Below are positions 1 through 7,919 of a stretch of 64,000 nucleotides of DNA, piece after piece (the first letter of the stretch is position 1; each line of letters opens with the position of its first letter). The notes under the pieces were generated by a model. The model worked only from the letters and a program-made list of their open reading frames with translations. It was not told where the DNA came from and searched no databases. The position numbers were made by a program, and so were the translations under genes. Source of the DNA: DASUBV01 sp036510065 (lineage in GTDB: Bacteria > Actinomycetota > Actinomycetes > Streptosporangiales > Streptosporangiaceae); the NCBI GenBank assembly GCA_036510065.1, contig DATCEO010000103.1, positions 1 through 64,000 on the forward strand. The letters run 5' to 3'.

Positions 1-1
1 C

Positions 2-1033
2 GGCCCCTGGGAATGGGACGTCAAGCGGCTGGCCGCCAGCCTGGAGGTCGCCGCCCGGGCCAACGGGCTCACCGGCAAGCAGCGCCGCAAGGTCGTCGCC
101 GCGGCCGCAGCCAGCTACCGGGAGGCCATGCACGGCTTCGCGGGCCTGTCCAACCTGGACATCTGGTACGCCCGCGCCGACCTGGATGAGCTCCGCGAGC
201 AGTTCAACGCCCAGCTCAAGGCCCGGCAGCGCAAGGCCGTGGACAAGGGCATGGCCAAGGCCCGGACCCGCGACAGCATGCAGGAACTGGGCAAGCTCAC
301 CCGCGTCGTGGACGGCCGGCAGCGGATCGTCTCCGACCCGCCGCTGCTGGTCCCGATCGACGAGCTGATCACCGGCCAGGCCCGGCGCAAGGCCTTCCAG
401 TCCCAGCTGAGCGAGCTGCTCGGAAAGTACCGGCGGACGCTGGAGACCGACCGGCGGTACCTGCTGGACCAGTACGAGTTCGCTGACCTGGCCCGCAAGG
501 TCGTCGGGGTCGGCAGCGTCGGCACCCGGTGCTGGATCGTGCTGCTGCTGGGCAAGAACGACAATGACCCGCTGTTCCTGCAGGTCAAGGAAGCCCAGGA
601 ATCAGTCCTGACCCGGTTCACCGGGCCGGGCAAGTTCGCCAACCAGGGCCAGCGGGTCGTCGCCGGGCAGCGGCTCATGCAGGCCGCCAGCGACATCTTC
701 CTGGGCTGGCAGCGCACCGAGGCCGGCCTCGACGGGCAGCCCCGCGACTTCTACGTCCGCCAGCTCCGCGACTGGAAGCTGTCCATCGACATCGAGGCCA
801 TGGCGCCGCGCGGCCTGCGCCTGTACGGGGAGCTCTGCGGCTGGACCCTGGCCCGCGCCCACGCCCGCTCCGGCGACAACATCGCCATCGCCGCCTACCT
901 CGGCGATACCGACACCTTCGACCAGGCCATCACCGAGTTCGCCGCCACCTACGCCGACCAGAACGAGCGTGACTACCAGGCCCTGACCGCCGCCGTCACC
1001 GCCGGCCAGATCACCGCCGAGCCCGACCTGTAA
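2..1033 (+). CDS. DUF2252 family protein, 5'-truncated by window edge
   Basis: The reading frame is already open at base 2, so the start lies upstream. The visible 343 residues contain the features of the DUF2252 family: a GPWEWDVKRL segment at the very start, LDIWYARADLDEL further on, and a C-terminal region with GWTLARAHARSGD. DUF2252 proteins are distantly related to aminoglycoside-phosphotransferase/kinase folds, but no reaction has been established, so the function is unknown. Assignment to the family is from remembered motifs and is fairly secure. The gene ends at a TAA and is followed 33 bases later by a strong hairpin, so it is probably the last gene of its transcript. Confidence 0.8.
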   Translation, partial: GPWEWDVKRLAASLEVAARANGLTGKQRRKVVAAAAASYREAMHGFAGLSNLDIWYARADLDELREQFNAQLKARQRKAVDKGMAKARTRDSMQELGKLTRVVDGRQRIVSDPPLLVPIDELITGQARRKAFQSQLSELLGKYRRTLETDRRYLLDQYEFADLARKVVGVGSVGTRCWIVLLLGKNDNDPLFLQVKEAQESVLTRFTGPGKFANQGQRVVAGQRLMQAASDIFLGWQRTEAGLDGQPRDFYVRQLRDWKLSIDIEAMAPRGLRLYGELCGWTLARAHARSGDNIAIAAYLGDTDTFDQAITEFAATYADQNERDYQALTAAVTAGQITAEPDL

Positions 1034-1065
1034 CACCGCAGCCAGATGACGACGTGCGAGCAGGT

Positions 1066-1112
1066 AGGAACCCCGCGCCGGAAAGGGAGAGCCGAAGCGG
1101 CGCGGGGTTCCT
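1066..1112 (+). terminator. Strong hairpin terminator downstream of the DUF2252 gene
   Basis: Two perfect 15-base inverted arms, AGGAACCCCGCGCCG (1066-1080) and CGGCGCGGGGTTCCT (1098-1112), are separated by a 17-base loop. It begins 33 bases after the DUF2252 stop codon. There is no U-tract, as is common for actinobacterial terminators. The hairpin is symmetric, so it could work on either strand. Confidence 0.75.
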
Positions 1113-1239
1113 GTCGATGCCCCCGCCCAGTCCGGGGACCAGCGGTCACTGCCCCGGTAATCTCGACCTATGCACGGCCCTGCACAAACCAGCGCAGGCC
1201 ATGCCAGCTGCCGAAGCTGTGGCTGAGCCAGGTCCGGTC

Positions 1240-1413
1240 ATCGCGCGTATCCGCCTGCTGGCCGCGCGGATCTGGGCGCTTCGCAGTAACCTGACCACCT
1301 ACGGCGCTGCCTACGTCGCGGCCGCCGAGCAGTACGGTTGCGCGCTGGTCACCACCGGCGCGCTCATGACCCGCGCGACAGGAACCCAGTGCCCCGTCAA
1401 CCTGATCTCCTGA
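1240..1413 (+). pseudogene. C-terminal remnant of a VapC-type PIN-domain toxin
   Basis: The last ~57 codons of this frame read like the C-terminal half of a VapC ribonuclease: ALRSNLTTYGAAYVAAAEQ followed by a VTTGALMTRATG segment and a final short strand. In active PIN proteins the corresponding positions are Y-D-A-A-Y-V and T-T-D-x-x-L; here both aspartates are glycine, so the metal site is lost. The N-terminal half with the first catalytic Asp is absent; the upstream part of the frame runs through the terminator hairpin and is not protein-like. No antitoxin gene lies next to it. I read it as a decayed toxin fragment. Confidence 0.6.
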
Positions 1414-1446
1414 GCCCCGGCGGCGAGCCGGGACGCAACCCCGCGA

Positions 1447-1668
1447 ATGTCCCGCGCCATGGCTGAGCCCCCGCGGCCGGACCAGCCGGCGCCCGAGCGC
1501 CCGGCGCCGGATCAGCCGGCGCCCGCCGGGCGGCCGGTCCACGGCGACCAGCCCGTGCTGCCCGAGCAGAGCCCGGACGACACCGACGCGGGCTGGGGTG
1601 AGCGGTCCGAGCCGGATGACGACGAGCGCCTGCGCCAGGATCGCCCGCCGCACTGGGACACGGCCTAG
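1447..1668 (+). CDS. Small proline-rich acidic protein, function unknown
   Basis: This encodes 73 residues: a Pro/Ala-rich N-terminal half with repeated PAPD/PAPE motifs, then an acidic tail with DDTDAGWGERSEPDDDERLR and a RPPHWD end. Small proteins with a similar GWGE...DDDERLxxxRPPHW tail recur in actinobacteria, which makes me think it is real. An in-frame ATG at 1459 is an alternative start. It has no signal peptide or membrane segment and is likely disordered. No function is proposed. Confidence 0.5.
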   Translation: MSRAMAEPPRPDQPAPERPAPDQPAPAGRPVHGDQPVLPEQSPDDTDAGWGERSEPDDDERLRQDRPPHWDTA

Positions 1669-1894
1669 CCGGCCCGGCACGGTTGGAGCCGCCGCACCTC
1701 CCCGGGTGATCGAGGGCCTGCGATGGCCGCTGCTGTTCGGCGTGTATGGCGAGCGCGAGGCCCTCGACGTCCTGGACGCCCGGCTGGATCAGATCTTCGG
1801 GTGACCCGGTAATCGGCCGTCGAGCCGGCGCGCGGTCGCGCCGGCTGGAGGCCCTGGACCGGCCGCGCGGCCCCTGACGGGTCGCGCGGCTCGG

Positions 1895-2698
1895 CTACTT
1901 CTCCTGCGCGTCGGGCGCGCTCTGCGGCCCGTCGGGCGCGCTGCCCTCGTCCTCGCCGCTGGCGAGGATTCCGTAGAGGGACTTGCGGCTCTCGGCCAGG
2001 ATCTTGCGGGCCTGGGCGCGCTGGGCATCAGTGCCGGCGCTGACGACCTGGAAAGCCGCCATGGCCAGCTGACCCATCATGGTCCGCATCTCGATCGCGG
2101 CGCCGCCGGTGCCGCCGGCGACCACGTCCCACGGAGCACGCAGCTCGTCGGCGTGAGCGGCCGCGTACTCGCGGCCGGCCTCGGTCAGCACGTACGCGCG
2201 CTGGCCGGTCTCGCCGGACTCGGCCTGGATGAGGCCCTCGTCCTGGAGCTGCTGCAGCACCGGGTAGACCGAGCCGGGGCTCGGGCGCCACACGCCGCCG
2301 CTGCGCTCGGCGATCTCCTGGATGATCTGGTAGCCGTTGACCGGCTGCTCGGTCAGCAGGGCCAGCGCCGCGGCCCGGACGTCACCGCGCCGGGCGCGGT
2401 GACCGTGCCGCCTCGGGCCGCCCTCCCACGGACCGCCCGCCTGCGGGCCGCCCGCCCAGGGGCCTCGTGCCTCAGGACCGCCTGCCCACGGGCCGGGGCC
2501 GAAGCCAGGGCCGCGGAAGCCACGCGGGCCGCCGGGGGCCCGGCCGGGAAAGCCGCCGTGGCCGCGGCCGCGGCGACCGCCGCCACGCGGGCTCTGGCCC
2601 TCGTCCTCGCTGTCATAGCGCTCGTCGTCGCCGGGGCGCTGGCAGCCAGCTAGTTCTGCATCGTGGCGGCCATGCCGCCGTATGTCTTGGTCTCGCAT
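1895..2698 (-). CDS. PadR family transcriptional regulator with Gly/Pro-rich N-terminus
   Basis: Winged-helix repressor of the PadR family (267 aa). The start ATG at 2698 is chosen because CAGGAG lies 7 bases upstream; a longer frame to 2779 would run through the operator. Residues ~40-110 are a low-complexity stretch rich in Gly, Pro, Arg and Trp (repeated WAGGP/GGP units). The PadR domain follows: RGDVRAAALALLTEQPVNGY, then the wing with SPGSVYPVLQQLQDEGLI. The C-terminal helix ends in an acidic tail. Such repressors sense small molecules and usually control themselves and a neighbouring transporter; here no obvious target gene is adjacent, so autoregulation is all the sequence supports. 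The disordered N-terminal extension is unusual in length. Confidence 0.85.
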   Translation of the reverse strand: MRDQDIRRHGRHDAELAGCQRPGDDERYDSEDEGQSPRGGGRRGRGHGGFPGRAPGGPRGFRGPGFGPGPWAGGPEARGPWAGGPQAGGPWEGGPRRHGHRARRGDVRAAALALLTEQPVNGYQIIQEIAERSGGVWRPSPGSVYPVLQQLQDEGLIQAESGETGQRAYVLTEAGREYAAAHADELRAPWDVVAGGTGGAAIEMRTMMGQLAMAAFQVVSAGTDAQRAQARKILAESRKSLYGILASGEDEGSAPDGPQSAPDAQEK

Positions 2699-2773
2699 AA
2701 CAAGTTCTCCTGAACTGTCGTCTCCGGGCTCCGGTCCGGGCTGTTCCCAGACTGTCATCGGAGTTCTCGGATA

Positions 2774-2791
2774 GGTCAACGATATATCGTT
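2774..2791 (-). promoter_or_regulatory. Palindromic operator overlapping the -35 of padR-like gene
   Basis: A perfect 14-bp palindrome, AACGATATATCGTT (2778-2791), overlaps a minus-strand TTGACC (2774-2779) that could be the -35 of the PadR gene, with GACAGT 17 bases further as a weak -10. AT-rich palindromes of this kind are typical PadR targets. Autorepression is inferred. Confidence 0.55.
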
Positions 2792-2871
2792 AACATTCTT
2801 TTGGCAAGTCCTCGCATCGAGCGTCGCGTCGGCGGACCCTATTTAGCTGTTCCACCAGCGCCGCAAGGATG

Positions 2872-2916
2872 CCCGATGACGTGGCTGGGCATCTGCTGCT
2901 GCCCTGGCGACAGCTC
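2872..2916 (-). repeat. Interspersed repeat, copy 1
   Basis: One of six related ~45-bp elements in this window, all in intergenic DNA. The core in repeat orientation is CAGCAGATGCCCAGCCACGT, preceded by a CTGTCG half that can pair with the CGACAG/CAGCAG block. This copy reads on the minus strand. The stretch 2801-3296 holds no convincing gene; copies 1 and 2 of this repeat are the only structure I see there. Confidence 0.6.
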
Positions 2917-3053
2917 AGGCCCACTCACGACGTTCGCGTCACGAGCTGCCGGCGGCCTGACCGGCCAAGGCGTCACGCTAGCCACATCAGTCCCACGGCC
3001 ACCATGGCTCCTCGCCGCAGGATGGCGAAGCCCGGCCCTACGGGCCGCATAGC

Positions 3054-3093
3054 ACGACATGGATGGGCATGAGCTGCTGAACAGCAACAGCAA
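3054..3093 (-). repeat. Interspersed repeat, copy 2 (diverged)
   Basis: Minus-strand copy with the core CAGCTCATGCCCATCCATGT, preceded by CTGTTGCTGTT. It keeps the spacing and downstream ATGCGGCC seen in copy 5 but has several substitutions. It lies about 180 bp from copy 1 in the same orientation. Confidence 0.5.
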
Positions 3094-3296
3094 CCGCACG
3101 TTCATGGCGTTCCGCGCCCGGCCAGTTGCAGGTCGCGCGCTACGTCGCGCGACAGTGAGACCACGCACCACAGCGATGCCACGGTGAAGTAGGGGCCCGA
3201 ACAGCTACTCGCCGCCTCGCCGCCTCACCTTGCCGCGCCGCAGTACCGGGATGGTCGAGGCCGGGCGCCAAATGCGCCGTGCTAGCGCCTCTGGTG

Positions 3297-4139
3297 TCAG
3301 GAGGTCCGGGACAGCGGCGCTGGCGCCGGGCGCAGCGCGTCGGTGGTGTTGTGCTCGGCGATGAGGTGCAGGGCCTGGTCGGCGTCGCGGGCGGCGATGG
3401 CCTCGACCAGGCTGGCGTGCAGCTGGTAGCGCTGGGCGATGTACTCCGGCAGCGGCTGCTCCGTGACCGGCAGCACTGACAGCGTGTGGGACTCGATGAT
3501 GTCGAGCAGGCTGCTGTACAGAGAGCGGAGCATCACGTTCGGGCTGACCTCGGCGATGCGGGCGTGCAGGCTCCAGTTAGCGCGGATGAACGTGACCGGG
3601 TCATTCGCCTGCACGGCGTCGTACATGCGGCGCACCTGAGCCTGCATCCGCGCGATGTCGGCCGGGGACGCGTGCCAGAGCGCGTCCTCGATCATGAGGG
3701 GATCCAGGGCGTCGCGGATCCGGACCGCGTCCGCGACGGAGGTCTGCCCGGCGTCCAGCGCGAGCACGGAGTTGCCGAGGCGCACCATGGGCGACTGCTC
3801 GGCGGCGAACAAGCCGCCGCCCGGTCCGGGCCGGACGGTGACGAGGCCGCGAGCCTGGAGCAGCCGGATGGCTTCGTTGAAGGTGCCGACCGAGACGCCG
3901 CACTGGGCTCGGAGCTGGTCTTTTGACCCGAGGCGATCACCCGGAGTGGCCGCCTCCGCGATGGCGGCCAGCCGGCCGGCCGCCAGCTCGGTGCGGGTCT
4001 GGCGAACGCCGCTGTGCTGCAGAGCGTGCCTGCCCAGCTCCCAGTCCTGGCGCCGCAGCGCCGGCTCGTCGACCACCGCCGGCTCGTCGACCACCGCAGG
4101 CACGCCGGGCTGAGCCGGGCCGGCCTCTGGGCGGGACAT
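3297..4139 (-). CDS. GntR family (FCD-domain) transcriptional regulator
   Basis: This is a 280-aa repressor of the GntR/FadR subfamily. The start ATG at 4139 has AGAGGAG 6 bases upstream. The N-terminal winged helix includes ATPGDRLGSKDQLRAQCGVS, then FNEAIRLLQARGLVTVRPG. The C-terminal FCD effector domain includes IRDALDPLMIEDAL, NWSLHARIAEVSPN and a LVEAIAARDADQAL...EHN end, with Asp/His positions that bind metal and carboxylate ligands in this family. It is divergent from the flavin reductase/monooxygenase cassette and shares a 117-bp promoter region containing two copies of an inverted repeat, so it very likely controls both itself and the cassette in response to an aromatic acid or its breakdown product (inferred). 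Confidence 0.87.
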   Translation of the reverse strand: MSRPEAGPAQPGVPAVVDEPAVVDEPALRRQDWELGRHALQHSGVRQTRTELAAGRLAAIAEAATPGDRLGSKDQLRAQCGVSVGTFNEAIRLLQARGLVTVRPGPGGGLFAAEQSPMVRLGNSVLALDAGQTSVADAVRIRDALDPLMIEDALWHASPADIARMQAQVRRMYDAVQANDPVTFIRANWSLHARIAEVSPNVMLRSLYSSLLDIIESHTLSVLPVTEQPLPEYIAQRYQLHASLVEAIAARDADQALHLIAEHNTTDALRPAPAPLSRTS

Positions 4140-4151
4140 CGCATCTCCTCT

Positions 4152-4243
4152 GCCGAAAATAACCATGATGAATCTAACGGATTCTCTTGACACGGTCGAG
4201 AGCGGGACGCAGCATCTTCGTATTCATCATGTTTATTTCGGGC
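4152..4243. promoter_or_regulatory. Paired inverted operator sites in the divergent GntR/monooxygenase promoter
   Basis: The 22-mer at 4152-4173 (ending CCATGATGAAT) and that at 4222-4243 (starting ATTCATCATG) are inverted copies matching at 19 of 22 positions, 48 bp apart. The left copy covers a minus-strand -10-like TAGATT (4171-4176), which has TCGACC 17 bp upstream as -35 for the regulator gene. The right copy sits just before the flavin reductase start. A plus-strand TTGACA is at 4187-4192. Binding of the adjacent GntR protein to both sites, possibly with looping, is inferred. Confidence 0.6.
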
Positions 4244-4255
4244 AGGTGAACTCCG

Positions 4256-4777
4256 GTGGTAACCGACCGCGCCTTCCGGTCGCTCATGGGTGGCGTCTGC
4301 GCGCCAGTGACGATCGTGACCACGCTCGACGGCGATGAGCCGGCCGGGACCACGGTCAGCTCGTTCGCCTCGCTGTCCCTGCGGCCGCCGCTGGTGAGCG
4401 TGGCCTTCGACCGTGGCTCGCGGGTGCTGAGCCGGATCCGGAGCACCGGGCGTTTCGGCGTCAACATCCTCAGCCACGGCCAGGGCGATACCGCGCTGCT
4501 GTTCGCCAGCCGCGACGCCGACCGCTTCGGCGCCGTGCGCTGGCATGCCGACCACGGGCTGCCCCGGCTGGACGAGGTGGCCGGCTGGGCGGTGTGCGAG
4601 CTGCACGACACCGTCGACGCGGGTGACCATGTCCTGCTGGTCGGCCTGGTCACCTACGCCAGCCGGGGGGATCTCCCCCCGCTCGTCTACGCCGACCGCA
4701 CGTTCGGCACCCATTCTCGTTTCGCGCTGCGACCGCGGCGCTCGATCACCGATCAGATCGCCGCGTTCAGCCGCTGA
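4256..4777 (+). CDS. Flavin reductase (HpaC/HsaB-like component of two-component monooxygenase)
   Basis: This 173-aa protein has the flavin reductase-like split-barrel fold: CAPVTIVTTLDGDEPAGTTV near the N-terminus, then SLRPPLVSVAFDRGS, GRFGVNILSHGQ and a late HVLLVGLV strand with GDLPPLVYADRTFG. The family uses NAD(P)H to reduce free FMN or FAD for a partner oxygenase. The partner is almost certainly the ACAD-fold enzyme encoded 14 bp downstream. The GTG at 4256 is chosen because it is the first start after the operator and has an AGGTG element about 10 bp upstream. It is first gene of the GntR-controlled cassette. Confidence 0.88.
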   Translation: MVTDRAFRSLMGGVCAPVTIVTTLDGDEPAGTTVSSFASLSLRPPLVSVAFDRGSRVLSRIRSTGRFGVNILSHGQGDTALLFASRDADRFGAVRWHADHGLPRLDEVAGWAVCELHDTVDAGDHVLLVGLVTYASRGDLPPLVYADRTFGTHSRFALRPRRSITDQIAAFSR

Positions 4778-4791
4778 GGAGGACCTGAAGA

Positions 4792-6015
4792 ATGACCACC
4801 ACCACTGCCAGCCCGGTTCCTGCGACCACCACGGGACCCGTCGAGCCGGGTACCGAGCAGCTGATGGAGCGCATCGCCGATCTGCACGAGCTGCTGAAGC
4901 GCAACGCCGCGCAGGGCGAAGCCGACCGGCGGGTGACCCAGGAGAGCATCGACGCGCTCACGGCCGCCGGGGCCTTCAAGGTCGCCGTGCCCAGGCGCTA
5001 CGGCGGCTACGAGACCTCGATGCGCACCATGCTCGACGTGTCGGCGGCGGTGGCGGAGGCCGACGGGGGCACGTCGTGGGTGGTCACGCTGATCAATGTG
5101 TGCGCCTGGCTGACCGGCCTGTTCCCCGAGCAGGCGCAGGACGACGTCTTCGCTGGTCACCCCGACGCGATGGTGTCCGGGGTGCTCGCCCCCACCGCCC
5201 AGACGGTCCGCGTCGAGGGCGGCTGGCGGGTCACCGGGCGCTGGTACTACAACTCGGGATCCTGGCACGCTGACTGGGCGGTGCTCGGCATCCCGGTCAC
5301 CAACTCCGACGGCGAGGTCGTCGACCAGGGCGTGGTGCTGATCCCCGCCACCGACATGACCGTCGAGGACACCTGGTTCGTCGCGGGCATGAAGTCCTCG
5401 GGCAGCAACTGCCTGGTGGCTGACGACGTCTTCGTGCCGGAGCACCGGCTGCTGCTGGTGCCGCCGGCGATCGAGGGCAGCTACGGCACCGAGCGCACCG
5501 AGGAGACCTTCTACCGCTCGGCGCTGGTGCCGGTGCTGGCGCTGGTGCTGGCCGGCCCGCAGCTGGGGCTGGGCCGGGCCGCGCTCGCGCTGGTGACCGA
5601 GAAGGCGGCCAGAAAGCCGATCTCCTACACCTTCTTCGAGGCGCAGACCGATTCCGTGGCCTTCCAGCTGCAGATCGCCGAGGCCGCGCTGGCCATCGAC
5701 ACCGCGCACCTGCACGCCTACCGGGCCGCCGACGACATCGACGAGGCCGCGCGCCGGGGTGAGTACCCCGGCTACCTGACCCGGGCCCGGGTCCGGGCGG
5801 ACACTGGGTATGTCGTGGAGAAGATCACCCGGGCCATCGACACCCTGCTGTACGCGCACGGCGCGGGCAGCTTCGCCGACGTGAACCCGCTGCAGCGGAT
5901 CTGGCGCGACTCGGCCACCGCGGCCCGGCACGCGGTGGTGCTGCCCGTGGTCGGGTACGAGGTCTATGGCAAGGCACTGCTCGGGGTGGAGGAGAAGATC
6001 ACTCCCCTGGTCTAG
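4792..6015 (+). CDS. Acyl-CoA-dehydrogenase-fold flavin-dependent monooxygenase (HsaA/HpaB group D type)
   Basis: This encodes 407 aa with a GAGGAGG ribosome site before ATG. The three ACAD domains are visible: an N-terminal helical domain with DRRVTQESIDALTAAGAF and RRYGGYE; a middle beta domain with WRVTGRWYYNSGSWHADW and the TWFVAGMKSSGSN stretch; and a C-terminal helical bundle with FEAQTDSVAFQLQIAEA and HGAGSFADVNPLQRIWRD. There is no catalytic Glu of true acyl-CoA dehydrogenases in the expected place, and the neighbouring flavin reductase argues for an aromatic hydroxylase using FMNH2/FADH2 supplied in trans, like HsaA (steroid phenol hydroxylase). The aromatic substrate is unknown. Confidence 0.85.
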   Translation: MTTTTASPVPATTTGPVEPGTEQLMERIADLHELLKRNAAQGEADRRVTQESIDALTAAGAFKVAVPRRYGGYETSMRTMLDVSAAVAEADGGTSWVVTLINVCAWLTGLFPEQAQDDVFAGHPDAMVSGVLAPTAQTVRVEGGWRVTGRWYYNSGSWHADWAVLGIPVTNSDGEVVDQGVVLIPATDMTVEDTWFVAGMKSSGSNCLVADDVFVPEHRLLLVPPAIEGSYGTERTEETFYRSALVPVLALVLAGPQLGLGRAALALVTEKAARKPISYTFFEAQTDSVAFQLQIAEAALAIDTAHLHAYRAADDIDEAARRGEYPGYLTRARVRADTGYVVEKITRAIDTLLYAHGAGSFADVNPLQRIWRDSATAARHAVVLPVVGYEVYGKALLGVEEKITPLV

Positions 6016-6074
6016 CCCGAGCCTGGTCTAGCCCGAGCCGGGGTCTAGCCCCCGCAACAGGAGGTCATCACAGC

Positions 6075-6929
6075 ATGCGTATCGCCAATGTCGCCGGGCG
6101 GCTGGCCCTGCTCACCGAGGACGCCGCGGTGGACGTCGAGAAGGCCAGCGGCGGGGAGTTCGGCCCGGACCCGCAGTCCGTCTACGAACGGTGGGAGGCG
6201 TTCACCGCGTGGGCCACCGCGGCCGCCCTTCCCGCCGGTGACCCGTTCGACCAGTCGGACCTCGGGTCGCCAGCGCCCGCGCCGCGCCAGGTCCTGGCCA
6301 TCGGGCTGAACTACCGGGCGCACGCCGCCGAGTCGGGCTACGCCGTGCCCGCGGGCGAGCCGCCGGTCTTTACCAAGTTCAGCTCCTGCATCATCGGCCC
6401 GCGGGGCGACATCACGCTCCCGCCGGGCGGCCACACCGACTGGGAAGTGGAACTGGTCGCGGTGATCGGCCGCCGCGCCTACCAGGTCTCCGAGGCGGAC
6501 GCGCTGTCCTATGTGGCCGGCTACGCGGTCGGCCAGGACATCTCAGAGCGCCGGCTGCAGATGGCGGCGACCCCGCCCCAGTTCAGCCTGGGCAAGTCAC
6601 TGCCCGGCTTCGGCCCGATCGGGCCCTGGCTGGTCACCCTGGACGAGTTCGACGACCCGAACGATCTCGAGCTGGGCTGCGCCATCGACGGCGAGCAGGT
6701 CCAGCTGGCCCGGACAGCAGACCTGATCTTCTCGGTGCCCGCCCTGGTCAGCAAGCTGTCTGCCACCATGCCGCTGCTGGCCGGCGATGTCATCTTCACC
6801 GGCACCCCCTCCGGCGTCGGCCTGGGCCGCGATCCGCAGCGCTGGCTCGCCGACGGCGAGGAGCTGGTCAGTCACATCGAGGGCATCGGCGAGCTCCGGC
6901 ACCGTTTCATTGCGCCCAAGGAGGCCTGA
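6075..6929 (+). CDS. Fumarylacetoacetate hydrolase family protein
   Basis: 284 aa, starting 12 bp after a CAGGAGG site. The N-terminal small domain precedes the FAH catalytic fold: VLAIGLNYRAHAAESG, FTKFSSCIIGPRGDI, then the metal-binding TDWEVELVAVIGR with the family's acidic pair, YAVGQDISERRLQ, KSLPGFGPIGPWLV and a final VIFTGTPSGVG. This family includes 2-hydroxyhepta-2,4-diene-dioate isomerases/decarboxylases and acylpyruvate hydrolases that act after meta-cleavage of catechols. Its position between the monooxygenase and the dioxygenase-like gene supports a role in processing the ring-cleavage product. Exact reaction not assignable. Confidence 0.86.
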   Translation: MRIANVAGRLALLTEDAAVDVEKASGGEFGPDPQSVYERWEAFTAWATAAALPAGDPFDQSDLGSPAPAPRQVLAIGLNYRAHAAESGYAVPAGEPPVFTKFSSCIIGPRGDITLPPGGHTDWEVELVAVIGRRAYQVSEADALSYVAGYAVGQDISERRLQMAATPPQFSLGKSLPGFGPIGPWLVTLDEFDDPNDLELGCAIDGEQVQLARTADLIFSVPALVSKLSATMPLLAGDVIFTGTPSGVGLGRDPQRWLADGEELVSHIEGIGELRHRFIAPKEA

Positions 6930-6931
6930 GG

Positions 6932-7855
6932 ATGGCCCTGCACCGGCTGACGTCCGTCACGATGGGCGTGCCCAACGTGAGCCAGACGACTGATTACTAC
7001 GCCGAGTTCGGCCTGCAGCCCGCCGCCGACGGCTGGCTGACCACCCTGGACGCCGGCCGGCAGCTGCGCATCGTGCACGCGCCGACCCGCCGGCTGGTCG
7101 AGCTGCACATCGGCGTGGATGATCACGACGACCTGGCCCGCGCGGCCGACAATCTGGCCCGGCTCGGAGTGGCCGTGCAGCGGTCGGCCACCAGCATCAG
7201 CGCCGTCGAGAAGGCCACCGGCACCCGGGCCACCCTGGAGATCACGCCCCGGCTGACCCAGGACCCGATCGCGGCCACCGCCTACAACGGTCCTGGCCGC
7301 CTCGAGCGCGCTGATCGGCGGGCACCGGGTGTCCTGCGGGAAGCGCGCGTTAAGCCCCGAAAGCTCGGTCACGCGGTGATTGGCAGCACGGATCTGGCGG
7401 TGACCAGCTCCTTCTTCACCGATGGGGTCGGGTTCAAGGTCAGCGACATGATCAAGGGCGCCGGCGCGTTCCTGCGCTGCTCGACCGATCACCACAACCT
7501 GCTAGTCCTGGCGGCGCCGGTCAGCTTCCTGCACCACACCTCGTGGCAGGTGGACGACGTCGACGAGGTCGGGCGGGGGGCCAGCGCGATGCTCGCGGAC
7601 CACCCCGAGCGCCACATCTGGGGGCTGGGACGGCACCACGCCGGCTCGAACTTCTTCTGGTACCTCAAGGACCCGGCCGGCAACTTCAGCGAGTACTACT
7701 CCGACATGGACTGCATCATCGACGACCAGCTCTGGACTCCGGAAGTGATGGAAGGAGCCAAGGGCCTGTTCAGCTGGGGACCGCCGCCGCCGCCGTCGTT
7801 CCTGGCGCCCGATGACCTCGCGGCCCTGATGACCGGCAGCCATTCCGCCAGCTAA
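6932..7855 (+). CDS. VOC-superfamily dioxygenase-like protein (type I extradiol fold)
   Basis: 307 aa with two vicinal-oxygen-chelate modules: residues ~4-110 (LTSVTMGVPNVSQTTDYYA) and ~145-265. The second carries what look like the three iron ligands of extradiol dioxygenases: His in KLGHAVIGS, His in FLHHTSWQVDDV, and Glu in FSEYYSDMD. The module also has the HHAGSNFFWYLKDPAGN segment seen in ring-cleaving members. The C-terminus has a run of five prolines. ATG follows the previous stop by 2 bp, with AAGGAGG inside that gene's end, so translation is coupled. The likely role is cleavage of the catechol made by the monooxygenase; lyase or isomerase activity is possible. Confidence 0.78.
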   Translation: MALHRLTSVTMGVPNVSQTTDYYAEFGLQPAADGWLTTLDAGRQLRIVHAPTRRLVELHIGVDDHDDLARAADNLARLGVAVQRSATSISAVEKATGTRATLEITPRLTQDPIAATAYNGPGRLERADRRAPGVLREARVKPRKLGHAVIGSTDLAVTSSFFTDGVGFKVSDMIKGAGAFLRCSTDHHNLLVLAAPVSFLHHTSWQVDDVDEVGRGASAMLADHPERHIWGLGRHHAGSNFFWYLKDPAGNFSEYYSDMDCIIDDQLWTPEVMEGAKGLFSWGPPPPPSFLAPDDLAALMTGSHSAS

Positions 7856-7919
7856 CGCCAGGCCAAGCGCCCCGCCCGCCCGCAGCTTCCGAGGCGCCCC
7901 GCGGTCAGCCGGCCCGTGG

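Noticed and set aside
1240..1413. Functional VapC toxin
   Set aside because: N-terminal half missing, two catalytic Asp replaced, no antitoxin nearby.
1706..1804. Possible 32-codon ORF reading VIEGLRWPLLFGVYGEREAL...
   Set aside because: It looks protein-like but has no ribosome site, no known family and is too short to support; it may be the tail of a lost gene.
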